Source of the DNA: Chloroflexota bacterium
GTDB taxonomy: Bacteria; Chloroflexota; Limnocylindria; Limnocylindrales; CSP1-4
DNA: 49,357 bases
Assembly: GCA_003169735.1 (NCBI GenBank)
Contig: PNAP01000030.1
Location: 1-49,357, forward strand
Direction of reading: 5' to 3'
The notes beneath the pieces were generated by a model. It was given only the letters and a program-made list of their open reading frames with translations, was not told the DNA's origin and searched no databases. The position numbers and the translations under genes are program-made. Positions 16,438 through 23,847 of this stretch are shown one piece after another. Within the stretch, counting starts at the first letter, position 1. Each line of letters opens with the position of its first letter.

Positions 16438-17208
16438 TCAGTCGAGATCGATCCAGAGCGGGGCGTGGTCGGATGGCAGCTTGCCCTTTCGGGCGTCCCG
16501 GTCGATCTCGGCGGCCACGCACCGTTCTGCGACCGACCGAGTCACGAGCAGGTGATCGATGCGCATCCCCAGTCCCTTGTGGAAATTGCCGGCACGATAG
16601 TCCCACCAGGTGAATCGGCCGCCTTCGGGATGATGGATGCGATAAGCGTCCACCAGGCCCCAGTCGAGGAGCCGTTGAAATCCTCGTCGCTCGGGTGCCG
16701 AGGTGTGCGTCGTGCCAACGTACTCCGCGGGGTCATAGACGTCGGCATCGGCCGGCGCGACATTGAAATCACCACCGATGACCAGGTCGCCGTTCGGGTC
16801 GGCGTGACGCTCCAACCATTCACCAAGGCGGGCATACCATTCCAACTTGGCCGCGTAGAACGGCGTCTCGAGCGCGCGTCCATTCGGTGCATAGATGCTG
16901 ATGACCTGGACGCCACCGCAGACCGCACTGATGAAGCGGGCGCCATCGACATCGGGGCCACGGCCGTCGAACCCGAACGAGACGTCGGACAGGCCCACGC
17001 GACTGGCGATGGCCACACCGTTCCAGCGACCTTCACCGTGGTGGGCAAGCTCGTAACCAGCCATCCGAAAGGGCATCTGCGGCGCGGAATCATCGGCGAG
17101 TTTCGTCTCCTGCATCATCAGGACATCCGGGGCGCGTCCCATCAGCCATTCCTCGACCCGTGGCAGCCGGATCTTGAGCGAATTCACGTTCCAGGTGGCG
17201 ATGCGCAC
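16438..17208 (-). CDS. xth: Exodeoxyribonuclease III (AP endonuclease)
   Basis: A 256-aa Mg-dependent exonuclease/AP endonuclease of base-excision repair. Catalytic motifs appear in order: RIATWNVNSLKIRL (Asn), DVLMMQETKL (Glu), ISIYAPNGRALE (Tyr), VIGGDFNVAP (Asp/Asn), and the final SDHAPLWIDL (Asp-His). The GTG start at 17208 follows a strong AAGGAGG about 10 nt upstream and aligns with the usual N-terminus MRIATWNVNS. The 27 extra codons upstream in the frame are not family-like. With the AlkA-like glycosylase about 3 kb away it could act in the same repair pathway, though in a separate unit. Confidence 0.93.
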   Translation of the reverse strand: MRIATWNVNSLKIRLPRVEEWLMGRAPDVLMMQETKLADDSAPQMPFRMAGYELAHHGEGRWNGVAIASRVGLSDVSFGFDGRGPDVDGARFISAVCGGVQVISIYAPNGRALETPFYAAKLEWYARLGEWLERHADPNGDLVIGGDFNVAPADADVYDPAEYVGTTHTSAPERRGFQRLLDWGLVDAYRIHHPEGGRFTWWDYRAGNFHKGLGMRIDHLLVTRSVAERCVAAEIDRDARKGKLPSDHAPLWIDLD

Positions 17209-17324
17209 GGCCGTTGGGCCTCCTTGATCAGTGGCACGGCGCCCGGGAATTCTGCGGTCCTGCGCCTGGACGGCGATAGTGATCTTCACGCTGGGCCTTC
17301 AGGTTTGCCCGAGTATCGTATCCT

Positions 17325-17358
17325 GACGGTGGCCGCTGACGGTGGCCGCCGACGGTGG
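17325..17358 (+). repeat. Three 13-bp direct repeats at a promoter
   Basis: GACGGTGGCCGC(T/C) starts at 17325 and 17338, with a third partial copy (GACGGTGG) at 17351, an exact 13-bp period. A TATCCT -10-like box at 17319-17324 abuts the first copy, so the repeats occupy the predicted transcript start and leader of the 113-aa gene. They could be an operator array or an RNA element. Confidence 0.5.
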
Positions 17359-17416
17359 GGGGACCGCGTTCCAGCACTCGGACCCATCGGTGCACATACG
17401 AAAGGAACAGATACTC

Positions 17417-17758
17417 ATGGTCACCATCACTCGTTCGGATGTCGCCTTGATGGATCGTCCGACGCGCGCGACGGCCAAGCCGGCGCGCCAATTGACGCCT
17501 GCCCAGGCGGAACGCCTCGCGCAACAGAAGCAGTTCGCCAGGCTGGTCGGCCACCTCAACGACGCATCGGATGTCTATGAGGTCCGCCTGACCAAGGACG
17601 AGAAAGCCATCACCATCCGCCAGCGCCTTCTTCGCGCCGCGCAGGATGCGGGCAAGGAAGTGGCCGTCCGGCGCTCCACCCGTGGATTCCTGGTCGGCCT
17701 GATGACGCCCGACCGACGCTCCAACCGCGGCCGCAAGAAGGCTGCCCCGAAGGCCTGA
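17417..17758 (+). CDS. Small basic conserved-looking protein, function unknown
   Basis: A 113-aa protein starting MVTITRSDVALMDRP, with AAAGGAA about 10 nt before ATG 17417. The core YEVRLTKDEKAITIRQRLLRAAQDAGKEVAVRRSTRGFLVGL looks like a compact alpha/beta domain. The C-terminus SNRGRKKAAPKA is strongly basic, which could suit nucleic-acid binding. I do not recognise the family. It has its own leader of about 85 nt with the 13-bp repeats. The ArsC-like gene lies directly downstream in the same reading frame past a TGA. Confidence 0.6.
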   Translation: MVTITRSDVALMDRPTRATAKPARQLTPAQAERLAQQKQFARLVGHLNDASDVYEVRLTKDEKAITIRQRLLRAAQDAGKEVAVRRSTRGFLVGLMTPDRRSNRGRKKAAPKA

Positions 17759-17779
17759 CCTCCGGCCTCCATCCCTCCC

Positions 17780-18133
17780 CTGCGCGTCCAGGTCTTCGGC
17801 CGCCGCGACTCTCGCGAAACGCAGAAAGCGCTGCGCTTCTTCAAGGAGCGGCGGGTCGAGGTCAGTTTCGTGGACGTCGCCACCCACCCGCCGGCACCGA
17901 CCGAGTTGCGCCGCTTCGCCGATCGGCTCGGGGCGCGAGTGCTGCTCGACGACACCGGTCGCCTCTATCGCGACCAGGGCCTCGCCTACATGCGTCTCGA
18001 TGATGACGAGGTGCTCAGCCGGGTCGCCGCCGACCCGCGTCTGATCCGGCTGCCGCTGGTGAGATTCGGCCAACAGGTCGCGGCTGGTCCAGATGAACCG
18101 GCGTGGCGCGCGATGCTGGCGGCTGGCGCCTGA
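17780..18133 (+). CDS. ArsC/Spx-like thioredoxin-fold protein with apparent CTG start
   Basis: A 117-aa protein when read from CTG 17780: LRVQVFGRRDSRETQKALRFFKERRVEVSFVDV, then TELRRFADRLG, LDDTGRLYRDQGLAYMRLDDDEVL and RLIRLPLVRFGQQV. This is the ArsC-family layout, but the catalytic Cys of the CxxT motif is absent (GRRDSRET), so arsenate reductase activity is unlikely. No ATG, GTG or TTG lies between the upstream stop (TGA at 17756) and the family-like N-terminus. The first canonical start, GTG 17870, would delete the first strand and helix. CTG stands where these proteins usually have Met. Readthrough from the upstream gene in the same frame is the alternative. Confidence 0.68.
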   Translation: MRVQVFGRRDSRETQKALRFFKERRVEVSFVDVATHPPAPTELRRFADRLGARVLLDDTGRLYRDQGLAYMRLDDDEVLSRVAADPRLIRLPLVRFGQQVAAGPDEPAWRAMLAAGA

Positions 18134-18160
18134 CGGAGGTGGCCGCCGCCTGACGGGCGC

Positions 18161-19996
18161 CTAGTACGGAGTGGTCTTGTTCCAGTCGAGCGTCGCGTCG
18201 TCGAGGACCGTGCCGAGGGTCATCGCCGAGTAGGTGCCGGTAAGGGTCGCCAGCTGCGTGCCGGCGTCGCCGAGATCCGCGTACAGGACCAGGTCGCCGA
18301 AGCCGTCGTCGTTGGCGTCCGCCGCCCCGATCTTGAGCGAGTCGAAGACGAAGCCGTCGGCGTCGGCCGAGGTCCAGCGCGGCACCAGCGTATAGCCGAC
18401 GGTGGTGGTGCCCGGCAGCACGGTCGCCTTGAGCACCGAGATGGAGACCGAGCCGGCGGCATCGGCGGGATTCGGCATCACGATCCACAGGTCGTCGCGC
18501 CCGTCACGGTTGTAGTCTCCGACGAGGTTGCGGGTGGTGTCCCAGCGTTCGTCCGGCGCGGTGTACCACGGCGTCAGCACGTCCAGCCCGCCACCCTTGT
18601 GCAGCGACGACGCTACGTCATATTCGAGACCCTGGTCGCCCAGGTCGCGCACGACCATCAGGTCGGTTCGGCCGTCGCCGTTCGGGTCGCCGGCGTAGGC
18701 GCGGCTGGTCGTCATGTCGAGCGGGCCGGTCCACCAGGTGACCGGCGCGGCGAAGGCGCCGCCGTCGGTGTTGCGGTACATCTGGAGCGTGGCTGTGGGC
18801 GTCGGCGGGTCGGTCGAGGTGTCGGAGCCGGGGACGAGGATCGCCGCGTCCTGGTGGCCATCGCCATCGAAGTCGCCCGACAGGAGCGTCGATCCATCCG
18901 GCAGCGCCGTCTTGCCGGATGCCCACGTGGTCGGATCGGCATAGGCCGTGCCGTCGCTCGTCGACACGTCCAGCTCCCAGCCTGCGGTGGCGTCGTTCTC
19001 GAGCGCCAGCAGGTCGTCGTGGCCGTTCGCGTCAAGGTCGACGGACTGCGCGCCGACGAGATCAGCGGCACCCAGCGCAGGACCGGCGACGTCGGCGGGC
19101 GAGAGCGAGTCGGGAGCGACCGGCGAGAAGACGACCGGTGACTTGACATCGGCGGTGCGAACAAGCGCCGCCGCGTCACCGGCAGGGTCACCGACGATGT
19201 CGTGCGTGCCGGCCGTGACGATCTCGAGCTTGGGTTCGAGGTAGATGCGAAGGATCTGTTCGAAGTCCATGCCCTGGTGGCCGCAGCGCAGGATGCTGCG
19301 CTGATAGAGGCGCTTGCCGTCGGCGTCGATGCCGCAACTGAGCTTCGATGCGAAACCGGTGCGGTACTCGGCCAGCAGGAAGTCACTCGTGCCGGTCCCG
19401 GTGTGGAAGCGGCGAAGCGTGACACCCCACGTCTCCTGAACGGCCAGGGCCTGGTCGGGATAGACGTGCTGCTTCTCGGGGTTGTAGTTCTGGTCGGCCG
19501 ACGTGTCGCGGACGTCGTAGCAGTTGCCGAGGGCATCCTTGCCGCCGCGATAGACGATGGTGAAGTACCAGCCGTAGTTCTTGACCTGGACCGCGCCGGC
19601 CTTGAGCGACTCGAGCGGGTAGTAGGCCGGCCACTCGCTCGGCATGACCTGAGGCACGTAGTCCTTGAACGGCACGACCTGGACGGTGCCCTTGGCCGGC
19701 CCGCGGGTGCGGAAGACGCGGATGGTGTCGGGCGGGACGGAGGTACTCGTCCAGCCGGTGCAGCTCTTGTTGGTGGTGCCCGCGGCGACGGCTTCGGGCG
19801 CGGTATGGGCGAGCACGACCGCGTCGGCGGACCATGGGCGTCCGTTGACGGTGCGATCCGTGGCGCGGCCACTCGAATCGGCCGGGATCGCCGCAGCGGC
19901 GACCATGGGGAACAGCAGGACGAGGGCGGCAGCGGTGGCTGCGAGGACCGGAAGGCGCACGACACGCGTTCCGACCGCCCTGGGGTGGCGGTGCAT
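18161..19996 (-). CDS. Secreted SpoIID-domain protein with VCBS/FG-GAP repeats
   Basis: A 611-aa protein. A signal peptide (about residues 1-36) precedes a SpoIID/LytB-like domain with FKDYVPQVMPSEWPAYYPLE and LKAGAVQVKNYGWYF at about 107-146. SpoIID proteins are peptidoglycan lytic transglycosylases, and the conserved PSE glutamate is present here. From about residue 315 to the end come FG-GAP/VCBS repeats with Ca-binding loops: DLDANGHDD, GDFDGDGHQD, GDPNGDGRTD, GDYNRDGRDD and DANDDGFGD. These form a beta-propeller-like adhesion module. ATG 19996 is placed by a TAATCT box 6 nt upstream (leaderless). A wall-remodelling or surface role is inferred; no sporulation genes are seen. Confidence 0.82.
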   Translation of the reverse strand: MHRHPRAVGTRVVRLPVLAATAAALVLLFPMVAAAAIPADSSGRATDRTVNGRPWSADAVVLAHTAPEAVAAGTTNKSCTGWTSTSVPPDTIRVFRTRGPAKGTVQVVPFKDYVPQVMPSEWPAYYPLESLKAGAVQVKNYGWYFTIVYRGGKDALGNCYDVRDTSADQNYNPEKQHVYPDQALAVQETWGVTLRRFHTGTGTSDFLLAEYRTGFASKLSCGIDADGKRLYQRSILRCGHQGMDFEQILRIYLEPKLEIVTAGTHDIVGDPAGDAAALVRTADVKSPVVFSPVAPDSLSPADVAGPALGAADLVGAQSVDLDANGHDDLLALENDATAGWELDVSTSDGTAYADPTTWASGKTALPDGSTLLSGDFDGDGHQDAAILVPGSDTSTDPPTPTATLQMYRNTDGGAFAAPVTWWTGPLDMTTSRAYAGDPNGDGRTDLMVVRDLGDQGLEYDVASSLHKGGGLDVLTPWYTAPDERWDTTRNLVGDYNRDGRDDLWIVMPNPADAAGSVSISVLKATVLPGTTTVGYTLVPRWTSADADGFVFDSLKIGAADANDDGFGDLVLYADLGDAGTQLATLTGTYSAMTLGTVLDDATLDWNKTTPY

Positions 19997-20002
19997 GTCC
20001 GG

Positions 20003-20008
20003 AGATTA
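20003..20008 (-). promoter_or_regulatory. -10 box for leaderless SpoIID-like gene
   Basis: TAATCT on the minus strand, then exactly 6 nt, then ATG 19996. No Shine-Dalgarno precedes the ATG. Confidence 0.5.
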
Positions 20009-20099
20009 ACCGATGAGGTGACGCGCGAACGCGACCGATTCGTCCTATGGCCGGACCGGACCATCGCGTCCCATGGGCGCCCGAAGAGCGCCGCGCCTG

Positions 20100-20105
20100 T
20101 ACCCT
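20100..20105 (+). promoter_or_regulatory. -10 box for Rieske oxygenase gene
   Basis: TACCCT, the same hexamer as before two other genes in this window, followed by 10 nt and ATG 20116. The predicted leader is only a few nucleotides. Confidence 0.42.
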
Positions 20106-20115
20106 AGAGCCAACG

Positions 20116-21318
20116 ATGTCGACCCTCAGATCACCCGTCAGCGCCGCCGATGTCGCGCCGGTCCGGCGCCCGGTGGAACGGGCCCACCTCCTGCCGCCGC
20201 AGGTCTTCCACGACCCTGCCGTCTTCGCGTACGAGCAGGCGGCCTGGTTCGCGCGGACCTGGGTGTGCGTCGGGCGAGAAGAGGACGCCGCGGAACCGGG
20301 TGTCTATTTCGTGGCCACGGTCGCCGGCGAGAGCGTCATCGTGGTCCGCGACCGAGCCGGCGCGCTGCACGGCTTCCACAACGTCTGCCGCCACCGCGGC
20401 TCGCTCATCGTCACGGAGCCCGCGGGCACGCTGGTCCGTTTCCAGTGCCCGTATCACGCCTGGACGTACGGCCTGGACGGCGGCCTGCTGCGCGCGGCCC
20501 ACACCGAACGACTCGTCGACTTCGAGCCCGACGAGCAGAGCCTCCATGCCGTCGCGCTCGAGACCTGGCAGGGCTTCGTCTTCGTCGCCCTCGACCCCCG
20601 GGGCGAGGGGCTTGGCGATCACCTGGCCGACCTGCCCGGCCACATCGACCGTTGGCAGATGGCCGACCTGCGCCGGGCCCGCCGCATCGAGTACGAGGTC
20701 GGCGCCAACTGGAAGGTCATCGCCGAGAACTATTCCGAGTGCTACCACTGTCCCGGCGTCCATCCCCAGCTCAACAAACTGACGCCGTATGACCGCGGCC
20801 GGAACCTCGAATCGAACGGTCCGTGGGCGGGCGGCTGGATGGAGCTGGCCGGCGATGCGGGCACGATGTCGACCGACGGCGGGCGGCATGGCCGGCCGTC
20901 ACTGCCCGGGCTGCTGCCGGTCGATGACGGACGCATCTACTACTTCGTGCTCTGGCCGAACCTGCTGTTGAGCCTCCACCCCGACTACGTCATGACGCAC
21001 CAGGTCTGGCCGATCGATGCCGAGCGGTCGCGCGTCGTGTGCGAGTGGCTGTTCGAGCCCCAGACGATGGTCCGGGCGGACTTCGACCCTTCGGATGCGG
21101 TCGATTTCTGGGACCTCACCAACCGCCAGGACTGGGTCGTCTGCGAGCTCCAGCAGCAGGGCACGCGATCGCGCAGCTACGTACCCGGCCGATACACCCT
21201 CATGGAGGACATGGTCCACGCCTTCGACGTGATGGTCGCGGACCGCTACGCCGACGACGGCGTGACCACGCGCTTCGAGCCGCGCCACGACAAGTGGCGA
21301 GCCGAGCGCCGAACCTGA
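20116..21318 (+). CDS. Rieske-type aromatic-ring hydroxylating oxygenase, alpha subunit
   Basis: A 400-aa non-heme iron oxygenase. The Rieske [2Fe-2S] ligands are in NVCRHRGSLI and FQCPYHAWTYG (CxH...CxxH). The mononuclear iron site shows as ENYSECYHCPGVHPQL (two His) with an Asp in the C-terminal VDFWDLTNRQDW region. The family oxidises aromatic rings or demethylates quaternary amines; the latter subgroup also has this compact length. No reductase or ferredoxin gene is adjacent, so the electron donor must lie elsewhere, and the substrate is unknown. ATG 20116 is preferred over the upstream frame because a TACCCT box lies 10 nt before it and MSTLRSP begins sensible sequence. Confidence 0.87.
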   Translation: MSTLRSPVSAADVAPVRRPVERAHLLPPQVFHDPAVFAYEQAAWFARTWVCVGREEDAAEPGVYFVATVAGESVIVVRDRAGALHGFHNVCRHRGSLIVTEPAGTLVRFQCPYHAWTYGLDGGLLRAAHTERLVDFEPDEQSLHAVALETWQGFVFVALDPRGEGLGDHLADLPGHIDRWQMADLRRARRIEYEVGANWKVIAENYSECYHCPGVHPQLNKLTPYDRGRNLESNGPWAGGWMELAGDAGTMSTDGGRHGRPSLPGLLPVDDGRIYYFVLWPNLLLSLHPDYVMTHQVWPIDAERSRVVCEWLFEPQTMVRADFDPSDAVDFWDLTNRQDWVVCELQQQGTRSRSYVPGRYTLMEDMVHAFDVMVADRYADDGVTTRFEPRHDKWRAERRT

Positions 21319-21541
21319 TCTCGCCGCGTCGCGAGTCAACGGAACGAAGCTAGCGAGCTCAGGTCGCGCCCTCGGTTCCTATCGCGCTCGCCGCGCCCTC
21401 GGTTCCCCTTGCGCTCTGATGTGGTCGATGGCATCGAACGATCGGACGGTTCCGAGCCGTCGATGGCACGGGAGGGCGCCAGGTCCGAAGGTTCGAGCCC
21501 GAAGTGGTCGATGGCATCGACCGCGCGCTGCTCGGCCTGAT
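21319..21541. repeat. Convergent intergenic region with two direct-repeat pairs
   Basis: No convincing gene lies between the converging oxygenase and WecA-like genes. The 15-bp sequence cgcgccctcggttcc occurs at 21365-21379 and 21392-21406. The 17-bp gtggtcgatggcatcga occurs at 21421-21437 and 21504-21520. The region may be decayed coding sequence or a transcription-end region; no T-tract terminator is visible. Confidence 0.45.
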
Positions 21542-22582
21542 CTAGTCTCGCCGCCTCGACCAGCGTGGCAGGAGGCTGACCGCGGCCGCGAAGAGGGCGA
21601 ACGCCGCGCCGTACACCACGAGGATGCCGGCTTGGCCGACCGCATCGGCCGTCTCGTACGCTCGCGCCGCGACGACGCTCACGCCCACCGCCAGCGCGTA
21701 GCCGATGGCGATCAGCCACGGGCTCACGCCGGAGCGGGCGAGCACCTGGTAGAGATGGTCGTGGTGGGCCTGCATCACGTTCTTGCCGCGCAACAGCCGA
21801 CGGATGAGGGTGTAGCCCGTATCGAGCAACACGGGGGCGATGACGATGGCCGTGGTGACCAGCGGCACGGGCGCCGAGCCGCTCCCGACGAACCAGGCCC
21901 CGGCGATCAGGAAGCCCAGGAAGAGGCTGCCGCTGTCGCCCATGAAGATCGAGGCGCGCGGCCGATTCCAGATCAGGAAGCCGATGGCGGCACCTGCCAC
22001 GGCGGCGGGCAACGCGGCTGAGCCACCGATGGAGACGGCGATGACGCCGACCGCGGCGACCACGGTCACACCGGCCGCCAGGCCATCGAGGCCATCGATG
22101 AAATTCCACGCGTTGACGACGGCGACGATCCACAGCGCGGTGACGGCGATCGCAACAGCCCCATCGAGGGGCAGTGCCATGCCCGGCAGGTCGACGGTGG
22201 CGGTCGGCGCGACGGTCACCGCGAACGCCAGCGCGGTGCCGACCTCGGCAGCGAGCCGGATCGACGGCGGCAGCGGCCGCAGGTCATCGACAAGGCCGAT
22301 GAGGGCGAGCGCGCTCGCGCAGATGAGCAGGGTGAGCCTGGCGTCCGAATCGGCCGAGGTCGGTGCGAGGAGCGTTCCGGCCCAGACCGCCGCCACGATC
22401 CCCACGCCACCGAGGCGCGGCGTCGGTGTGACGTGGGCGCTGCGCCACGTCGGCCGGTCGAGGAGGTCGCGGCGGCGGGCGAGCCACTCGATGAGGCGGA
22501 CCGACGCGAAGGCCACGAAGACGGCGAGAAGGACGACCGACCAGGCGTTCAGCGGCGTGGTCGCCGCCACGACCGTGTTCAT
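21542..22582 (-). CDS. WecA/MraY-type polyprenyl-phosphate sugar-1-phosphate transferase (GT4 membrane family)
   Basis: A 346-aa protein with ten or eleven helices. It transfers a (HexNAc) sugar-1-phosphate from a UDP-sugar to undecaprenyl phosphate, starting surface glycan synthesis. Family signatures are LIGLVDDLRPLPPSIRL (the DD motif), NAWNFIDGLDGLAAG (NxxNFxDGxDG), FLIWNRPRASIFMGDSGSLFLG (FMGDSGS) and the cytoplasmic GKNVMQAHHDHLYQ histidine motif. The start ATG overlaps the upstream glycosyltransferase stop. As the last gene of the operon it supplies the membrane acceptor for the sugars and polymerase encoded upstream. Confidence 0.9.
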   Translation of the reverse strand: MNTVVAATTPLNAWSVVLLAVFVAFASVRLIEWLARRRDLLDRPTWRSAHVTPTPRLGGVGIVAAVWAGTLLAPTSADSDARLTLLICASALALIGLVDDLRPLPPSIRLAAEVGTALAFAVTVAPTATVDLPGMALPLDGAVAIAVTALWIVAVVNAWNFIDGLDGLAAGVTVVAAVGVIAVSIGGSAALPAAVAGAAIGFLIWNRPRASIFMGDSGSLFLGFLIAGAWFVGSGSAPVPLVTTAIVIAPVLLDTGYTLIRRLLRGKNVMQAHHDHLYQVLARSGVSPWLIAIGYALAVGVSVVAARAYETADAVGQAGILVVYGAAFALFAAAVSLLPRWSRRRD

Positions 22583-23847
22583 GGCGCGGCTGGCGCGGCC
22601 ACGAGCCCCAGCGCCACGGCCAGCCGCCGCGCCAGGACGTCGAGATCGTGGTCGCGCAGGACGACACTGCGGCCGCGGGCGCCCATCTCGTTCCGCTCGG
22701 CGCCCGTCATGGCCGCGAGGCGCGCGAGCGCGACTGCGACGGCATCGGCATCGTCGGCGGGGACGACCACGCCTCCCCCGGCCGCCGAGACCGGGTCGTC
22801 GGGCACGTTCGCGGAAAGAACGATGGGGATGCCGGCGTTCCAATAGTCGAAGATCTTGTTGAGGCTGAGGCCGTAGCGGTAGACCGCCAGGTCGGCCATC
22901 GCCACGAGCCCCACGTCGGCTGTCGCGATGACCGCGGTCGATTCATCCTTGGGCACGGGGTCGAGGAAGGTCACGTTCCCGAGCCCGAGCGCACGAGCGG
23001 ACGCCTGGAGCCGGGGTTTCTCCGGCCCGTCGCCCATCAACACGAAGGCGAGACCTGTCTCCGGATGGCGATCCTGCGCGGCGCGCGCGGCGCGCACCAC
23101 CACGTCCAACCGATTCACCAGCCCATGCGCTCCCGCGTACAGCGCGACCATCTCGCGTCGCTCATGGTGCGCCCGGATGGCCGCCAGCGCTGCCAGGCCT
23201 GCTTCCGAGACCGGTGCCACGCCGGTGGCGCGCGCATCGACCCCGTTGGGAACGTCCACGACCTTGTCCCGCGAGATGCCGTGCTCCTCGAGGTAGTCGC
23301 CCATGCGCGGCAGCAAGGCGACGATCCGGTCAGCGCGGCGGTAGAGGAAGAACTCCAGCGCGCTCAGCAGCCGCTCCGGCATCGAGCCCGCTCGCAGCGC
23401 TCCGACATCGACCAGCGTCTGCGGCCAGATATCGCCGACCTCGAACGAGAATCGAGCGCCGCGGCTGCGCGCCGCCATGTAGGCCGCCAGCGGTGCGAGC
23501 AGGTGCGCCGAGACGCCAAGCACGGCCGTCGGTGCCGGGAGGCGCCGCTGCACCAGCAGCGACATGACCACGTAGGCGCTCATGTTCATCACGCGGCGCG
23601 CTCCGTTGCCGCGATACCGCGGGGTGCGCAACCAGACGTAGCGAACGTTGCCGTATCGCTCGATGGAATAGAGGCGGCCGCCGCCGAGATGCTCCTCTCG
23701 GCCAGACCAGTGGTTGAACGACGACGCGAAGATGGTCACGTCGACGCCCATGTCGGCGATGCGTGTGGCGAAATCGAACGGGCGTGACATCCCCCCGCCG
23801 CCGGGCGGCAGCGCATAGTGGCTGAAGATCCAGAGCCGCTCGGTCAT
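22579..23847 (-). CDS. Glycosyltransferase family 4-like
   Basis: A 422-aa GT-B glycosyltransferase. The N-terminal glycine loop lies in HYALPPGGGGMSRPFDFATR. FSFEVGDIWPQTLVDVGAL and RRADRIVALLPRMGDYLEEHGI precede the VDVPNGVD linker between lobes. The donor-binding C-terminal lobe has VALYAGAHGLVNRLD, VLMGDGPEKPRL, LSLNKIFDYWNAGIPIVLS and GGGVVVPADD. It resembles WbuB/WcaI-type transferases acting on deoxy-amino sugars. Both ends overlap neighbouring genes by 4 nt (ATGA), so it is translated in a coupled series. Confidence 0.88.
   Translation of the reverse strand: MTERLWIFSHYALPPGGGGMSRPFDFATRIADMGVDVTIFASSFNHWSGREEHLGGGRLYSIERYGNVRYVWLRTPRYRGNGARRVMNMSAYVVMSLLVQRRLPAPTAVLGVSAHLLAPLAAYMAARSRGARFSFEVGDIWPQTLVDVGALRAGSMPERLLSALEFFLYRRADRIVALLPRMGDYLEEHGISRDKVVDVPNGVDARATGVAPVSEAGLAALAAIRAHHERREMVALYAGAHGLVNRLDVVVRAARAAQDRHPETGLAFVLMGDGPEKPRLQASARALGLGNVTFLDPVPKDESTAVIATADVGLVAMADLAVYRYGLSLNKIFDYWNAGIPIVLSANVPDDPVSAAGGGVVVPADDADAVAVALARLAAMTGAERNEMGARGRSVVLRDHDLDVLARRLAVALGLVAAPAAP

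Noticed and set aside
17342-17416. Upstream extension of the 113-aa protein to 17342
   Set aside because: The extension overlaps the 13-bp repeats and the likely transcript start; ATG 17417 has a proper Shine-Dalgarno.
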